The position numbers and the translations under genes are program-made. This document shows, piece after piece, positions 35,726-44,738 of a stretch of 64,000 bases of DNA. Source of the stretch: an uncultured bacterium. GTDB lineage: Bacteria; Cyanobacteriota; Vampirovibrionia; Gastranaerophilales; Gastranaerophilaceae. The stretch spans positions 1-64,000 of the forward strand of contig CACZSN010000007.1 in the NCBI GenBank assembly GCA_902783835.1, read 5' to 3'. The notes beneath the pieces were generated by a model. It saw only the letters and a list, made by a program, of their open reading frames with translations. It was not told the DNA's origin and made no database searches. How positions within the stretch are numbered: the stretch's first letter is position 1; the number at the start of each line of letters is the position of its first letter.

Positions 35726-35986
35726 ATGAGTTTAGAAAATGAAATAAAAGATTTAATAATAAGTTCACTTGATTTGGAAGATATGTCGGCAGATGACATT
35801 AAGGATGATGAAGCACTTTTTACGACCGGTTTGGGGTTAGATTCCATCGATGCTCTTGAACTTGGCATGGCAATCAAAAAGAAGTATCATATAACACTTT
35901 CTGACGACAAGGAAAAAAATAAGCAATATTTTTATTCTGTCAGTACAATTGCTGATTTGATAAGGTCTAAAACTAATGACAAATAA
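35726..35986 (+). CDS. apeE: Acyl carrier protein 1
   Basis: An 86-residue ACP. LGLDSIDALELGMAIKK contains the Ser that takes the phosphopantetheine arm. One of two tandem, non-identical ACPs, as in known aryl polyene clusters. It overlaps the second ACP gene by 11 bases. Confidence 0.88.
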   Translation: MSLENEIKDLIISSLDLEDMSADDIKDDEALFTTGLGLDSIDALELGMAIKKKYHITLSDDKEKNKQYFYSVSTIADLIRSKTNDK

Positions 35987-36230
35987 CTATTCTAAAGAAC
36001 AAATTTCAGATAAATTAAAAGATATTCTTGTCAATGATTTCGAAATTGATGAAGATTTAATTAAACCTGAGGCAAATTTATTCAAAGATTTAGAGTTTGA
36101 CAGTATAGATGCCGTTGATTTGGCCGTTAAATTACAGCAGTATACGGGAAAACGCATTCAGCCGCAGGATTTTAAAGAAATCAGAACGTTTGAAGATGTT
36201 GTTAACGCGGTTGCCGATTTATTAAAATAG
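35976..36230 (+). CDS. apeF: Acyl carrier protein 2
   Basis: An 84-residue ACP with the attachment site LEFDSIDAVDLAVKLQQ. In characterised systems one ACP carries the aryl starter and the other the extender; which is which here cannot be read from the sequence. It ends in TAG and is followed after 2 bases by the membrane protein gene. Confidence 0.88.
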   Translation: MTNNYSKEQISDKLKDILVNDFEIDEDLIKPEANLFKDLEFDSIDAVDLAVKLQQYTGKRIQPQDFKEIRTFEDVVNAVADLLK

Positions 36231-36232
36231 TT

Positions 36233-36646
36233 ATGAAAACAGCAAAGTCTTTAAAATTTTTTGTTCCGATTTTGTTTACATTTTTTGTAATCGGTTTCTT
36301 TTGGTTCACGAAAATTACCGCAGTGAAATTTTACCCCGTATTAATGAATTTTCTTTTTTTCTGTATTTTTTTCTGTTCGCTTTTTGCAAAGGAAACTGTT
36401 ATTCAAAAAATCGCAAGACTTACTGACGGCAGTCTAAACGAACCTATTAAAACTTACACAAAAAATCTTACATACATTTGGATATTTTTTTTGTTTGTAA
36501 ATTTTTCAATTTCGGTTTATAGTTTGTTCTTATCAGACAAATTTTGGATGTTATATAATGGTTTTGTTTCGTACCTTTTAATCGGAACAGTTTTTATCAT
36601 TGAATTTACGGTAAGATATTTTTTCAAAAAAAGGCATAATCTCTAA
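36233..36646 (+). CDS. Small membrane protein of the aryl polyene cluster (ApeG/COG4648-like)
   Basis: 137 residues with four hydrophobic segments (about 10-28, 33-50, 80-100 and 108-128), placed between ACPs and ligase exactly where aryl polyene clusters carry a small conserved membrane protein. The sequence FFVPILFTFFVIGFFWFTK and the central NEPIKTYTKNLTYIW fit that group. The function is not established. Confidence 0.6.
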   Translation: MKTAKSLKFFVPILFTFFVIGFFWFTKITAVKFYPVLMNFLFFCIFFCSLFAKETVIQKIARLTDGSLNEPIKTYTKNLTYIWIFFLFVNFSISVYSLFLSDKFWMLYNGFVSYLLIGTVFIIEFTVRYFFKKRHNL

Positions 36647-38211
36647 TGTTTGAAAATTTTAAAAATTCAAATTTTGATAATAAAGTTATTCTTCTTCACA
36701 AAGGAGAAGAGTTCGATTATGCAAGGGTTAGAGAATTAGTTGAAGAAAAATTTAAGACATTTGCTCCCAAAAAACAAATTTTGATTTCGGGAGAAGACAA
36801 TTTTGATTTCATAATAACCTTTTTGGCAGCTGTTTTTTCAAAAAAAGAAATATATTTAACAGACAAAAATGTAGAAGTTGATGTGGAATTTACACCAGAT
36901 AATTCAACATTGAATTTCGGAAATGTTGATTACGAAAATACTTTCATCAACTTTTTTACATCCGGTTCATGCGGTACATTTAAGGTAATCAAAAAAACTT
37001 TAAAAAACTTAGTCAGAGAGGCTCAAGATATCGGTAATCTCTTTATTTCAAAAGAAAACTCTTTGAGATTTTGTTCAACTACAACGTTAAATCACCTTTT
37101 CGGTTGCACTTTCCATTTTATGACCCCGTTTATAAACGGTTTTATAATTGACACAGATAATGTTCAATATCCCGAAAATGTGAGATTTTCCGATTGTTTC
37201 CTTGTTTCGAGTCCTTCGTATTTAGCAAAACTTCAAAAGTACAAATTAAAATTCAAAAAAAATCCGAAATACATTGTTGCAGCAGGTGCAAAGTTAGATG
37301 ATAAAGTCTTTGCTTATTTTGAAAAAGAATCTCATGTTATTGAGATTTACGGTAGTACCGAAGCGGGAATCATCGCTCACAGAGAGTCTTCAAAACGTAA
37401 GTGTTTGACCCTGTTTGACAGTATAAAAGTTGAAAATTATGAAAACAAGCTTTTGACCATTAAATCAGACTACTTTTTTGAAGATTCAATGACTCTTTCC
37501 GATTATCTGAAATTCAGAAATCCCGACAAAATTTCCGTAATAGCAAGAGCTGACAGGGTTTTAAAAATTTCAGAAAAGAGAATTTCGGCAGAAAAAATTG
37601 AAAAATATATTGAAAGTTCAAATTATATTTCATCGGCATATTGTTTGAAAATAAACGAAAAACTTGCAGCCGCTGTTGTTTTAAACAATGAAGGGATAGA
37701 TTTTTTCTTAAAATACGGTCAAACGGAGCTTATAAAAGTTTTGAAGAAACATTGTTCGGATAAATTTGAAGTTATTCCTCAAAAGTGGAGATTTTTACCA
37801 GAAATTTATCAAACTTACAAGGGAAAAGTTGCAAGGGCAAAAATTGAAAAAATATTTTTAACAAATATCTCCTTCCCGTTGGTTTTGGGGCAAAAATTAA
37901 ACGGTAACAGTGCTGAAATAGAGTTAATTTTTCCGGAACGTTCAAATTTCTTTATTGGACATTTTCCTGACTTTCCGGTTGTTCCGGGTGTTGTTTCATT
38001 GTATTTTGTAACATTTTTTGCAAACAGCTTTTTTGACTCATCACTTTCGCCGCAAGTTTTCAGAAAAATTAAGTTTTCAAAATTGATTTTCCCGTCTCAA
38101 CCTGTAAAATTGAAGCTTTCAAACGCTGATAAACACGTTGAGTTCAAGATTTTTGATGAGAAAAATATTTACGTATCAGGAATTTTATCGAAAAGTAATT
38201 TTTTTGAATAA
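36646..38211 (+). CDS. Acyl/aryl-ACP ligase fused to a hotdog dehydratase (ApeH-ApeI type)
   Basis: 521 residues. The first ~405 are an adenylate-forming ligase: FFTSGSCGTFKVIKKT (nucleotide loop), EIYGSTEAGIIAHR, ARADRVLKISEKRISAEKIE and the C-terminal Lys motif YKGKVARAKIEK. It should activate the aryl acid starter onto an ACP. Residues ~410-521 are a FabA/FabZ-type hotdog with GHFPDFPVVPGVVSLYF, equivalent to ApeI. The two activities are separate genes in E. coli. The fusion means starter loading and dehydration are physically linked. It starts on the base where the membrane protein ends. Confidence 0.85.
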   Translation: MFENFKNSNFDNKVILLHKGEEFDYARVRELVEEKFKTFAPKKQILISGEDNFDFIITFLAAVFSKKEIYLTDKNVEVDVEFTPDNSTLNFGNVDYENTFINFFTSGSCGTFKVIKKTLKNLVREAQDIGNLFISKENSLRFCSTTTLNHLFGCTFHFMTPFINGFIIDTDNVQYPENVRFSDCFLVSSPSYLAKLQKYKLKFKKNPKYIVAAGAKLDDKVFAYFEKESHVIEIYGSTEAGIIAHRESSKRKCLTLFDSIKVENYENKLLTIKSDYFFEDSMTLSDYLKFRNPDKISVIARADRVLKISEKRISAEKIEKYIESSNYISSAYCLKINEKLAAAVVLNNEGIDFFLKYGQTELIKVLKKHCSDKFEVIPQKWRFLPEIYQTYKGKVARAKIEKIFLTNISFPLVLGQKLNGNSAEIELIFPERSNFFIGHFPDFPVVPGVVSLYFVTFFANSFFDSSLSPQVFRKIKFSKLIFPSQPVKLKLSNADKHVEFKIFDEKNIYVSGILSKSNFFE

Positions 38212-38221
38212 GAGGATTTAA

Positions 38222-38623
38222 ATGATTTACAAAGCCGAAACAGAGTTAACTATTCCTTTTTATGATAATGACCCGATGGGTGTTGTTTGGCACGGAAATT
38301 ACGTCAAATACATCGAAATTGCCCGTTGTGATATGTTAAACAAAATCGGATACAATTATATTGATATGAAAAACGACGGAGTTGCTTATCCGATTGCAAA
38401 ACTTGATATGAAATATATCAAACCGATTTCTTTTAACCAAAAAATCCGGATTGTTTCTGAAATTGAAGAAATTGAGCCGTCATTGATTATAAAATATGTA
38501 TTTTTTGATGAAAATGAAGATAAAATTTTTAAAGCAAAAACAATGCAAATTTGCGTTGATATTGATACAAAAAACAGTGTTTACAACGCTCCTAAACGAT
38601 TTAAGGAACTGTTAAATGCGTAA
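38222..38623 (+). CDS. 4-hydroxybenzoyl-CoA-type thioesterase
   Basis: A 133-residue single hotdog of the 4HBT/YbgC type. FYDNDPMGVVWHGNYVKYIE contains the catalytic Asp motif. It probably hydrolyses stalled or finished acyl-ACP intermediates; thioesterases of this kind are regular members of aryl polyene clusters. SD GAGG lies before the ATG; it overlaps the next gene by 8 bases. Confidence 0.82.
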   Translation: MIYKAETELTIPFYDNDPMGVVWHGNYVKYIEIARCDMLNKIGYNYIDMKNDGVAYPIAKLDMKYIKPISFNQKIRIVSEIEEIEPSLIIKYVFFDENEDKIFKAKTMQICVDIDTKNSVYNAPKRFKELLNA

Positions 38624-39137
38624 TTTTTTGATTTTTACGACTATTTTATTAATAGGACTTCAGGGAGTTGGCTCGGAAATTAAGCAAACTGACTTAAAAA
38701 CAGACTTATCGAAAAATTTACCCGACTTACAATCCGTCAATTGTAAATTTGTTCAGGAGAGAAAATTCAGTACAAGTAAGGTGAAGTCTTCGGGCAACTT
38801 TAAATTTGTTAAAGGAAAAGGTGTTTATTTCGTCACAACATATCCCGTTAAGTCTGTTTCGTCTTATACTTCTTCGAATAACAAGTACATAAATGACGTA
38901 ATTCTTGCGGTTTCAAAGAAAAATTTTTCAAAAATAGAAAAAGATTTTGACTTAAATTTTTCAAAACCGAAACAAGGACAATGCTGGAATATTTATATGA
39001 GTGCAAAAAATGAAAATATCAAAAAATATCTTGATTCAATAAAAATTCAAGGGGACAACAAACATATAACGGAAATTCAGTTAAACCAGGCTAATCCCGC
39101 AGTTCAAACAAATATAAAATTTTTATTCGGTGATTAA
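38616..39137 (+). CDS. LolA-like outer-membrane carrier protein
   Basis: 173 residues with an N-terminal signal peptide (MRNFLIFTTILLIGLQGVGS). The domain resembles LolA: CKFVQERKFSTSKVKSSGNF and GVYFVTTYPVKS, and the last third is beta-rich. In aryl polyene clusters a LolA homologue next to the MMPL exporter is thought to carry the lipidic product across the periplasm. It ends 3 bases before the exporter start. Confidence 0.75.
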   Translation: MRNFLIFTTILLIGLQGVGSEIKQTDLKTDLSKNLPDLQSVNCKFVQERKFSTSKVKSSGNFKFVKGKGVYFVTTYPVKSVSSYTSSNNKYINDVILAVSKKNFSKIEKDFDLNFSKPKQGQCWNIYMSAKNENIKKYLDSIKIQGDNKHITEIQLNQANPAVQTNIKFLFGD

Positions 39138-39139
39138 AT

Positions 39140-41188
39140 ATGGGAAAAAAAATCTTTGTCATTTGTGCAATATTAATCGTCGTATTCGGATTATTTAACC
39201 TGCATTTGCCCGAAACAAATTTGTTAAAGGCAATATTGCCGCAAAATTCTTCCGTATTGATTAGAACTGCTGACAAATATTCATCTGCCGTAAACGTAAT
39301 TTTCGAAGCGGATGATGAATTTGATGCCGAAATATTGAAAGACGGATTTTGTGAAGATTACGGAAAAGATTCCTCCGATTTGAGCGGAATTTTTGACGAC
39401 TACAAATCTTCTCAAAATTTCCTTTTGTCTGAAAATATGCGTTCATTATTGAAAAATAAAGACTATAAAAAAGTTTATGAACTCTCCGAAAACTTTTTGT
39501 ATAACCCGACAAGTATTATTGTTTCAGATCCTAAAGATGATCCGTTTATGCTGTTTTCGGACTTCATTACGAGTTTGTCCCAAAAAGAAACTCGCTGCAA
39601 AACCGAATTGAACGGCAAAGGATATGCAGTTTTAAACATTAAAACAAATGATAAAAACAATATTAAAAAGCTTTTTGAATTACAAAAAAAATATTCCGAT
39701 ATTAGTCAAAAAGTTTATTTGACAGGCTCACCAATACACTCATTTTACACAAGTGAGCATTCATCCCGTGAAATCAACATTATTGCTGTAATTTCAACAT
39801 TTTTTGTATTGGGTTTGTCCTATTTTTACTTCAGAAATTTAAAAGTTTTAATCCCAATAATTGCAAGTATATTCACAGGAATTTGTTTGGGATTTTTCGC
39901 AACATCAATATTATTTAAATCTGTTCACGTTCTGACATTTGTTTTTTCGACCACTTTAATCGGAATTTGTGTAGACTACTCTTTGCATTGGTTTGCGGAA
40001 AACGACAAAACCAAATTATTTAAAAGCCTTACGGATAGTTTGGTTACAACTGTCGGAGCGTTTGTGATTTTATTGTTTGCAAATATTCCTCTTTTGAAGG
40101 AAATCTCCGTATTCACATCCATCGGCTTGATTACGGTATATTTTATCGTCAAATATTTCTATTCCGATTTGAAAATTGAATTTTCAAAACACCCTTTAAT
40201 TCCAAAATTTCAATTAAAAAATCAAAAATTTGTATATGTTATTTTTTTAATAATTGCAATTGTCGGAATGCATAACGTAAAATTTTCGGATGATATAACC
40301 TCACTTTATAAGCCTTCCGCGGAACTTGCAGCTTCCGAAAAAATCTTTAATGAACTTTCAGACAACTCTCATAAAACTATTCTTGCGGTAAACGGAAAAA
40401 ATATCCAAGAAATTTTAGACAAAGAAGAAAGTTTAAAACAAAAGTTAAATAGCGAGTCCACATCGCTTTCGGACTTCATTCCATCCGTTAATACTCAAAA
40501 AGAAAATGAGAAATTAATTAAAAAACTTTATAATTCAAACTTTTTAAATAAAAAACGACTTTCAAAGGTTCAAAAATCAGAACTTATTAATCATCACAGC
40601 TATTCATTAATTTATCCGAATTTTGAAAAATATCCGTATTTGCGTAATTTTATGATAGATGACAATACTTCGTTAATGGTTGTAAATGGCGAAATTCCCG
40701 CCAATTTTTCAGACTCAAATGTGCAAATTATAAATATTGCACAAGACATTTCTTCTCAACTGTTAAATCATAGGAACACTTGCTTGAAGCTTGTGGTTAT
40801 TGCGTTTGTAATATTATTTGCATATTTGTTTAAACAATACGGAAAAGATGCAATCAGAATAATTTTACCTTCCGTTTTTGGAATAATAACAAGCATTTCC
40901 GCTCTCGGGTTAAGCTCGCAACCCGTTAATCTGTTCCACATTTTTGCAATGTTTTTAATTTTGGGATTTACGCTCGATTATTCAATTTTCAGAATCGGTA
41001 AAATTAAAAATTCAAAAGATGCAGTCCTGATTTCTTGTTTAACGACATCGTTTTCGTTTTTTCTTTTAACGTTTACATCTTTTAAACTCATATCGTCATT
41101 GGGTTTTGTACTTTCTGTCGGAATTTTTACTTCTTACCTGTTTAGTTTATTATTAATTAAAAACGGTGATGAAAATGAAATGGTATGA
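39140..41188 (+). CDS. MMPL/RND-type exporter of the aryl polyene cluster
   Basis: 682 residues. It has two halves, each with one leading helix, a periplasmic domain and a five-helix block (residues ~5-25 and 195-345; ~360 and 540-675). Conserved membrane motifs are GICVDYSLHWF in the first half and GFTLDYSIFRIG in the second, where Asp sits in the proton-relay helix. It would move the lipid product out of the inner membrane to the LolA-like carrier. Confidence 0.82.
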   Translation: MGKKIFVICAILIVVFGLFNLHLPETNLLKAILPQNSSVLIRTADKYSSAVNVIFEADDEFDAEILKDGFCEDYGKDSSDLSGIFDDYKSSQNFLLSENMRSLLKNKDYKKVYELSENFLYNPTSIIVSDPKDDPFMLFSDFITSLSQKETRCKTELNGKGYAVLNIKTNDKNNIKKLFELQKKYSDISQKVYLTGSPIHSFYTSEHSSREINIIAVISTFFVLGLSYFYFRNLKVLIPIIASIFTGICLGFFATSILFKSVHVLTFVFSTTLIGICVDYSLHWFAENDKTKLFKSLTDSLVTTVGAFVILLFANIPLLKEISVFTSIGLITVYFIVKYFYSDLKIEFSKHPLIPKFQLKNQKFVYVIFLIIAIVGMHNVKFSDDITSLYKPSAELAASEKIFNELSDNSHKTILAVNGKNIQEILDKEESLKQKLNSESTSLSDFIPSVNTQKENEKLIKKLYNSNFLNKKRLSKVQKSELINHHSYSLIYPNFEKYPYLRNFMIDDNTSLMVVNGEIPANFSDSNVQIINIAQDISSQLLNHRNTCLKLVVIAFVILFAYLFKQYGKDAIRIILPSVFGIITSISALGLSSQPVNLFHIFAMFLILGFTLDYSIFRIGKIKNSKDAVLISCLTTSFSFFLLTFTSFKLISSLGFVLSVGIFTSYLFSLLLIKNGDENEMV

Positions 41189-42032
41189 GGTTAAAGAGCG
41201 TTCGGCAGGCGAAAAAAGGTTGATTTTAACCTACTATATTTATAAATTTTTCGGAAGAATTCCCGTCGTTATTATTGCGTTTTTTGTAGCTCTTGCAACA
41301 TTTTTGTCAGCAAAAGATTTAAGAAATTGTTCAAAAAAATATCTTGCTAAAGTTAATATTAAACCCGATAATTTCAATATTTTTAAGCACTTTTTCTCAT
41401 ATGCACTGTCATTAGTCGACAAAATCGAAATTTTTGCCGGAAATTTTGACAAAAAGAATATCATCATATCCGAAAATTCAAAAAGATTTTTTGATTTTTC
41501 TAAAGAAAACAAAGGTGCCGTTTGTATATTTTCGCACGTCGGCAATATTGATATTTCAAGAGTTTTAATGAATAATAACCAAAAAATAACAATAATTTTA
41601 AGTTTGGAACAAGCCAAAATTTTCAGAAATTTTTTGAAAAAATTCTCATCTTCAAAGAACATAAATTTTCTCCCTGTTGAAGAAATAGGAATAGAAACGG
41701 TTATTGAATTAAAAGACAATGCCGATGACGGACAAATGGTCTTTATTGCGGGAGACAGAGCTTCAAAAGGAAGTAAAAATTTTGACGTTGATGTTTTATC
41801 TGCCAAGGCCGAATTCCCCGTTGGCACTTATAAATTAGCGGAAATACTTGAATTACCCGTGTTTTTTGTTTCCTGTGTAAAGGTTAATAAAAAATATATT
41901 TTTGATGCAACCGAATATATTTCAAACAACAAATCTCCAAAAGATATGGCTGCAGAGTTTGCAGATTATATTTCGAAACTTTCAAATCAAACTCCGTTCC
42001 AATTTTTTCATTTTTATGACTTTTTTAAGTAA
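41169..42032 (+). CDS. LpxL/HtrB-like acyltransferase
   Basis: About 287 residues; start ambiguous (GTG 41166, ATG 41169 or ATG 41175), none with a good SD, and it overlaps the exporter gene. It resembles late lipid-A acyltransferases: FSHVGNIDISRVLM supplies the HX4D catalytic pair, and FIAGDRASKGSKNFDVDVL and KLAEILELPVFFVS follow the family pattern. Many aryl polyene clusters carry such a domain fused to a GT2 glycosyltransferase; here it stands alone and no GT2 is present. It is the last gene of the operon. Confidence 0.78.
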   Translation: MKMKWYEVKERSAGEKRLILTYYIYKFFGRIPVVIIAFFVALATFLSAKDLRNCSKKYLAKVNIKPDNFNIFKHFFSYALSLVDKIEIFAGNFDKKNIIISENSKRFFDFSKENKGAVCIFSHVGNIDISRVLMNNNQKITIILSLEQAKIFRNFLKKFSSSKNINFLPVEEIGIETVIELKDNADDGQMVFIAGDRASKGSKNFDVDVLSAKAEFPVGTYKLAEILELPVFFVSCVKVNKKYIFDATEYISNNKSPKDMAAEFADYISKLSNQTPFQFFHFYDFFK

Positions 42033-42094
42033 AGTTTGTAAAAACGGCGGAATATCTCTGTTAATCGAGCTTTTTGGATAATATTTTTGTAAAC

Positions 42095-42123
42095 TTGACA
42101 CGGTATTTAAAACGAGGTAACAT
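42095..42123 (+). promoter_or_regulatory. Probable promoter of the 2-oxoacid oxidoreductase-fabHF operon
   Basis: TTGACA (42095-42100) and TAACAT (42118-42123), spacer 17. It lies in the 135-base gap after the aryl polyene cluster. Confidence 0.55.
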
Positions 42124-42167
42124 GATAAAAAATACCAAGAGTTTTACAATTGGAATGTAGGTGTATT

Positions 42168-42377
42168 GTGGCATATATTGTAATAGACGATAATAAGTGC
42201 AAATCATGCTATTTTTGCGTAGAAGCGTGTCCTAAAGGATTAATCAAAAAGAGTACTAAGACAGGTGTAACGGGCAATTTAACCGTAGAATTTGACGATA
42301 AAAATAACGAGTGTATAGGTTGTAAATGTTGTGCAATTTCTTGTCCTGACTTAGCTATAACAGAGGTATATAAATAA
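42168..42377 (+). CDS. Ferredoxin-like subunit of 2-oxoacid:ferredoxin oxidoreductase
   Basis: 69 residues from a GTG at 42168 with TAGGTG just upstream; the TTG at 42150 is an alternative. Two 4Fe-4S motifs, CKSCYFCVEACPK and CIGCKCCAISCPD. It would carry electrons from the alpha/beta catalytic core to ferredoxin. Its stop overlaps the start of the alpha subunit by 1 base. Confidence 0.9.
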   Translation: MAYIVIDDNKCKSCYFCVEACPKGLIKKSTKTGVTGNLTVEFDDKNNECIGCKCCAISCPDLAITEVYK

Positions 42378-43447
42378 TGACAAAAACACTAATAACAGGA
42401 AACAAAGCGATAGCACAGGCAGCATTTGACGCGGGATGTGATTGCTACTTCAGTTATCCGATTACTCCTCAAACCGCAATTGGTGAATATTTAAGCGAAA
42501 TTATGCCGAAAGCAAACAGAGGTTATGTTTGTGCGGAAAGCGAAATTGCGTCAATTAATATGGTAATCGGTGCAGCGGCTACGGGAGCAAAAGCTATGAC
42601 GTCATCTTCCTCTTGTGCTATATCGCTTATGCAAGAAGGATTATCATATGCCGTTGGCGATGAATTGCCGTTGGTATTGATAAGCGTTATGAGAGCCGGT
42701 CCGGGACTCGGCTATATTTATCCTTCTCAATGTGATTATAACCAAGCCGTAACAGGCGGCGGTAACGGTGATTATCAAATTCCTGTTCTTGCTCCGTCTA
42801 CCGTTCAGGAATGTATTGATTTGACTCACAGAGCTTTTTATCTTGCCCAAAAATACAGAAATCCGGTAATTGTTTTATCTGACGGACTTTTGGGACAAAT
42901 GATGGAACCTGCGGAATTTGTAAAATATCCTTATCCTGAAATTGACAATTCTTCGTGGATATTAACAGGGGCAAAAGGTCGTGCGCCAAGGAAAATTCGT
43001 TCTTTGGAAGTCAACGAAGCAAAACATAACGCAAACCTTGAAAGAATGTTCAACAAATATGCGGAAATGGAAGAAAATGAAATTTTGTATGAAGAACATA
43101 ATGTTGAAGATGCTGATGTTTTGTTAGTCGCATTCGGAACAATGGGCAGAAATATAAAAGCTGCCATGAATGAAGGTCGTAAGCAAGGTTTAAAAATCGG
43201 CACATTCAGACCTGTTACACTATTCCCGTTCCCTAATAAGCGTTTATCGAAAATTGCAGAAAAAACAAAAAAAATCATTGTTGCGGAAATGAATATGGGA
43301 CAAATGATTAAAGATGTTAAAATTGCCGTAAACGGTAAGGCGGAAGTAGTTCACCTCGGTCGTCCGGCAGGAGAGTGGATAGATGTTGATGAAACTCTCG
43401 ATGCAGTAAGAAAAATGATTGGAGTTCCTCATGCAACAAGTATTTAA
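42377..43447 (+). CDS. 2-oxoacid:ferredoxin oxidoreductase alpha subunit (Kor/Vor type)
   Basis: 356 residues. It starts GNKAIAQAAFDAGCDCYFSY, then PITPQTAIGEYL and SEIASINMVIGAAATGAK, which form the pyrimidine-binding part of the ThDP enzyme; VLLVAFGTMGRNIKAAMNEG and LFPFPNKRL mark the C-terminal domain. It oxidatively decarboxylates a 2-oxoacid to acyl-CoA. The four-subunit order (ferredoxin-alpha-beta-gamma) fits either the 2-oxoglutarate or the branched-chain (3-methyl-2-oxobutanoate) enzyme; sequence alone does not settle it. Confidence 0.9.
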   Translation: MTKTLITGNKAIAQAAFDAGCDCYFSYPITPQTAIGEYLSEIMPKANRGYVCAESEIASINMVIGAAATGAKAMTSSSSCAISLMQEGLSYAVGDELPLVLISVMRAGPGLGYIYPSQCDYNQAVTGGGNGDYQIPVLAPSTVQECIDLTHRAFYLAQKYRNPVIVLSDGLLGQMMEPAEFVKYPYPEIDNSSWILTGAKGRAPRKIRSLEVNEAKHNANLERMFNKYAEMEENEILYEEHNVEDADVLLVAFGTMGRNIKAAMNEGRKQGLKIGTFRPVTLFPFPNKRLSKIAEKTKKIIVAEMNMGQMIKDVKIAVNGKAEVVHLGRPAGEWIDVDETLDAVRKMIGVPHATSI

Positions 43448-44177
43448 ACTTCCGGATTGTATAAAAAAGGATGCGAAATTCACATTTTGTCCCGGGTGTG
43501 ACCACGGTGTCGCCTTAAGATTGTTAGGCGAAGCAATTGATGAATTCGGTGTCAGAGAAGACACTATTGCCGCACTTTGCGTAGGTTGTTCGGTATTTTT
43601 GTATGACTTTTTTGATATAGATTGCCTTGAATGTCCTCACGGAAGAGCAACCGCTGAAGCTACGGGTATAAAAAGAGCAAGACCCGATAAGTTTGTATTT
43701 ACCTATCAAGGAGATGGTGATTTTGCAGCAATCGGATTTGCTGAATCATTATACACCGCAACAAGAGGCGAAAAGGTTACATCGATATGTATTAACAATA
43801 CGACATACGGTATGACGGGCGGTCAAATGGGACCTACAACATTAATCGGTCAAGTTACAACGACAACTCCTTACGGACGTTCAGCCGAACTTAACGGGTA
43901 TCCGATGAAAATTGCGGAACATATTGCACAATGTGGCGGAACTGCTTTTTCCGCAAGAGTTTCGTTAGATTCCGTACCAAATATAATAAAAGCTAAACAG
44001 GCAATTAAAAAAGCTTGCGAAGTTCAAATTAAAGGTTTAGGCTTCGGATTTGTAGAAATTTTGTCAGCTTGCCCGACAAACTGGAAAATGACACCTGAAG
44101 AGGCTCACAAGCACGTAAGAGAAAAGATGATTGAAGAATTTCCTTTGGGAGTCTTCAAGGATGTTACGAAAGGCTAA
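43431..44177 (+). CDS. 2-oxoacid:ferredoxin oxidoreductase beta subunit
   Basis: 248 residues from the ATG at 43431 (GGAG 8 bases before); it overlaps the alpha subunit by 17. FCPGCDHGVALRLLGEA and CVGCSVFLYDFFDIDCLECPHGRA contain the Cys residues for a 4Fe-4S cluster. YQGDGDFAAIGFAE through NNTTYGMTGGQMGPTT is the ThDP-Mg motif. It forms the catalytic heterodimer with the alpha subunit. Confidence 0.9.
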   Translation: MQQVFKLPDCIKKDAKFTFCPGCDHGVALRLLGEAIDEFGVREDTIAALCVGCSVFLYDFFDIDCLECPHGRATAEATGIKRARPDKFVFTYQGDGDFAAIGFAESLYTATRGEKVTSICINNTTYGMTGGQMGPTTLIGQVTTTTPYGRSAELNGYPMKIAEHIAQCGGTAFSARVSLDSVPNIIKAKQAIKKACEVQIKGLGFGFVEILSACPTNWKMTPEEAHKHVREKMIEEFPLGVFKDVTKG

Positions 44178-44179
44178 AA

Positions 44180-44737
44180 ATGGAACAAAGTATAATAATT
44201 GCAGGTTTTGGCGGACAAGGTGTATTATCGGCGGGAGTTATTTTGGCGGACTCTTTTATGATTAATGACAAAAAAGTTACCTGGTATCCCTGCTATGGTG
44301 CAGAAATGCGTGGCGGTGCGGTTAACTGTGAAATTGTCGTGAGCGATATCGAAGTAACATCCGTTCACAAAAAAGAAGCGGATTTTTTAATTGCATTAAA
44401 CGATTTGTCATTTGACAAATTTTTGCCAAAAGTTAAAAAAGGCGGCATTGTAATAGCAAATTCTTCGTTAATTGAAGAAAAATGTCCGCGTGATGATGTA
44501 AAATACATTTTTGCAAAATTGACGGATATAGCAAGAGAGAACGGAAGTGTTAAGGCAACAAACATGGCTGCTCTCGGTATTTTAAGCGAAGTTTGCAATC
44601 TTTGTGATATAAAATCAATTGAAAATGCAGTAGAAAAAGTTTTAACCCCCGAAAAAATTCATTTGAAAGATTTGAATTTCAAAGTTCTTTCGGAAGGTCA
44701 AAAAATCGGACAAGAAACTAACAACAGAAAGATATAA
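44180..44737 (+). CDS. 2-oxoacid:ferredoxin oxidoreductase gamma subunit
   Basis: 185 residues. IIAGFGGQGVLSAGVILADS and WYPCYGAEMRGGAVNCEIVVS are the family hallmarks of the CoA-binding gamma domain. It completes a four-subunit enzyme. It ends one base before fabH, so transcription is shared with fatty-acid initiation genes. Confidence 0.9.
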   Translation: MEQSIIIAGFGGQGVLSAGVILADSFMINDKKVTWYPCYGAEMRGGAVNCEIVVSDIEVTSVHKKEADFLIALNDLSFDKFLPKVKKGGIVIANSSLIEEKCPRDDVKYIFAKLTDIARENGSVKATNMAALGILSEVCNLCDIKSIENAVEKVLTPEKIHLKDLNFKVLSEGQKIGQETNNRKI

Positions 44738-44738
44738 A

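Noticed and set aside
41240-41827. 195-residue minus-strand reading frame opposite the LpxL-like gene
   Set aside because: Antisense of a gene with intact family motifs; no SD or domain.
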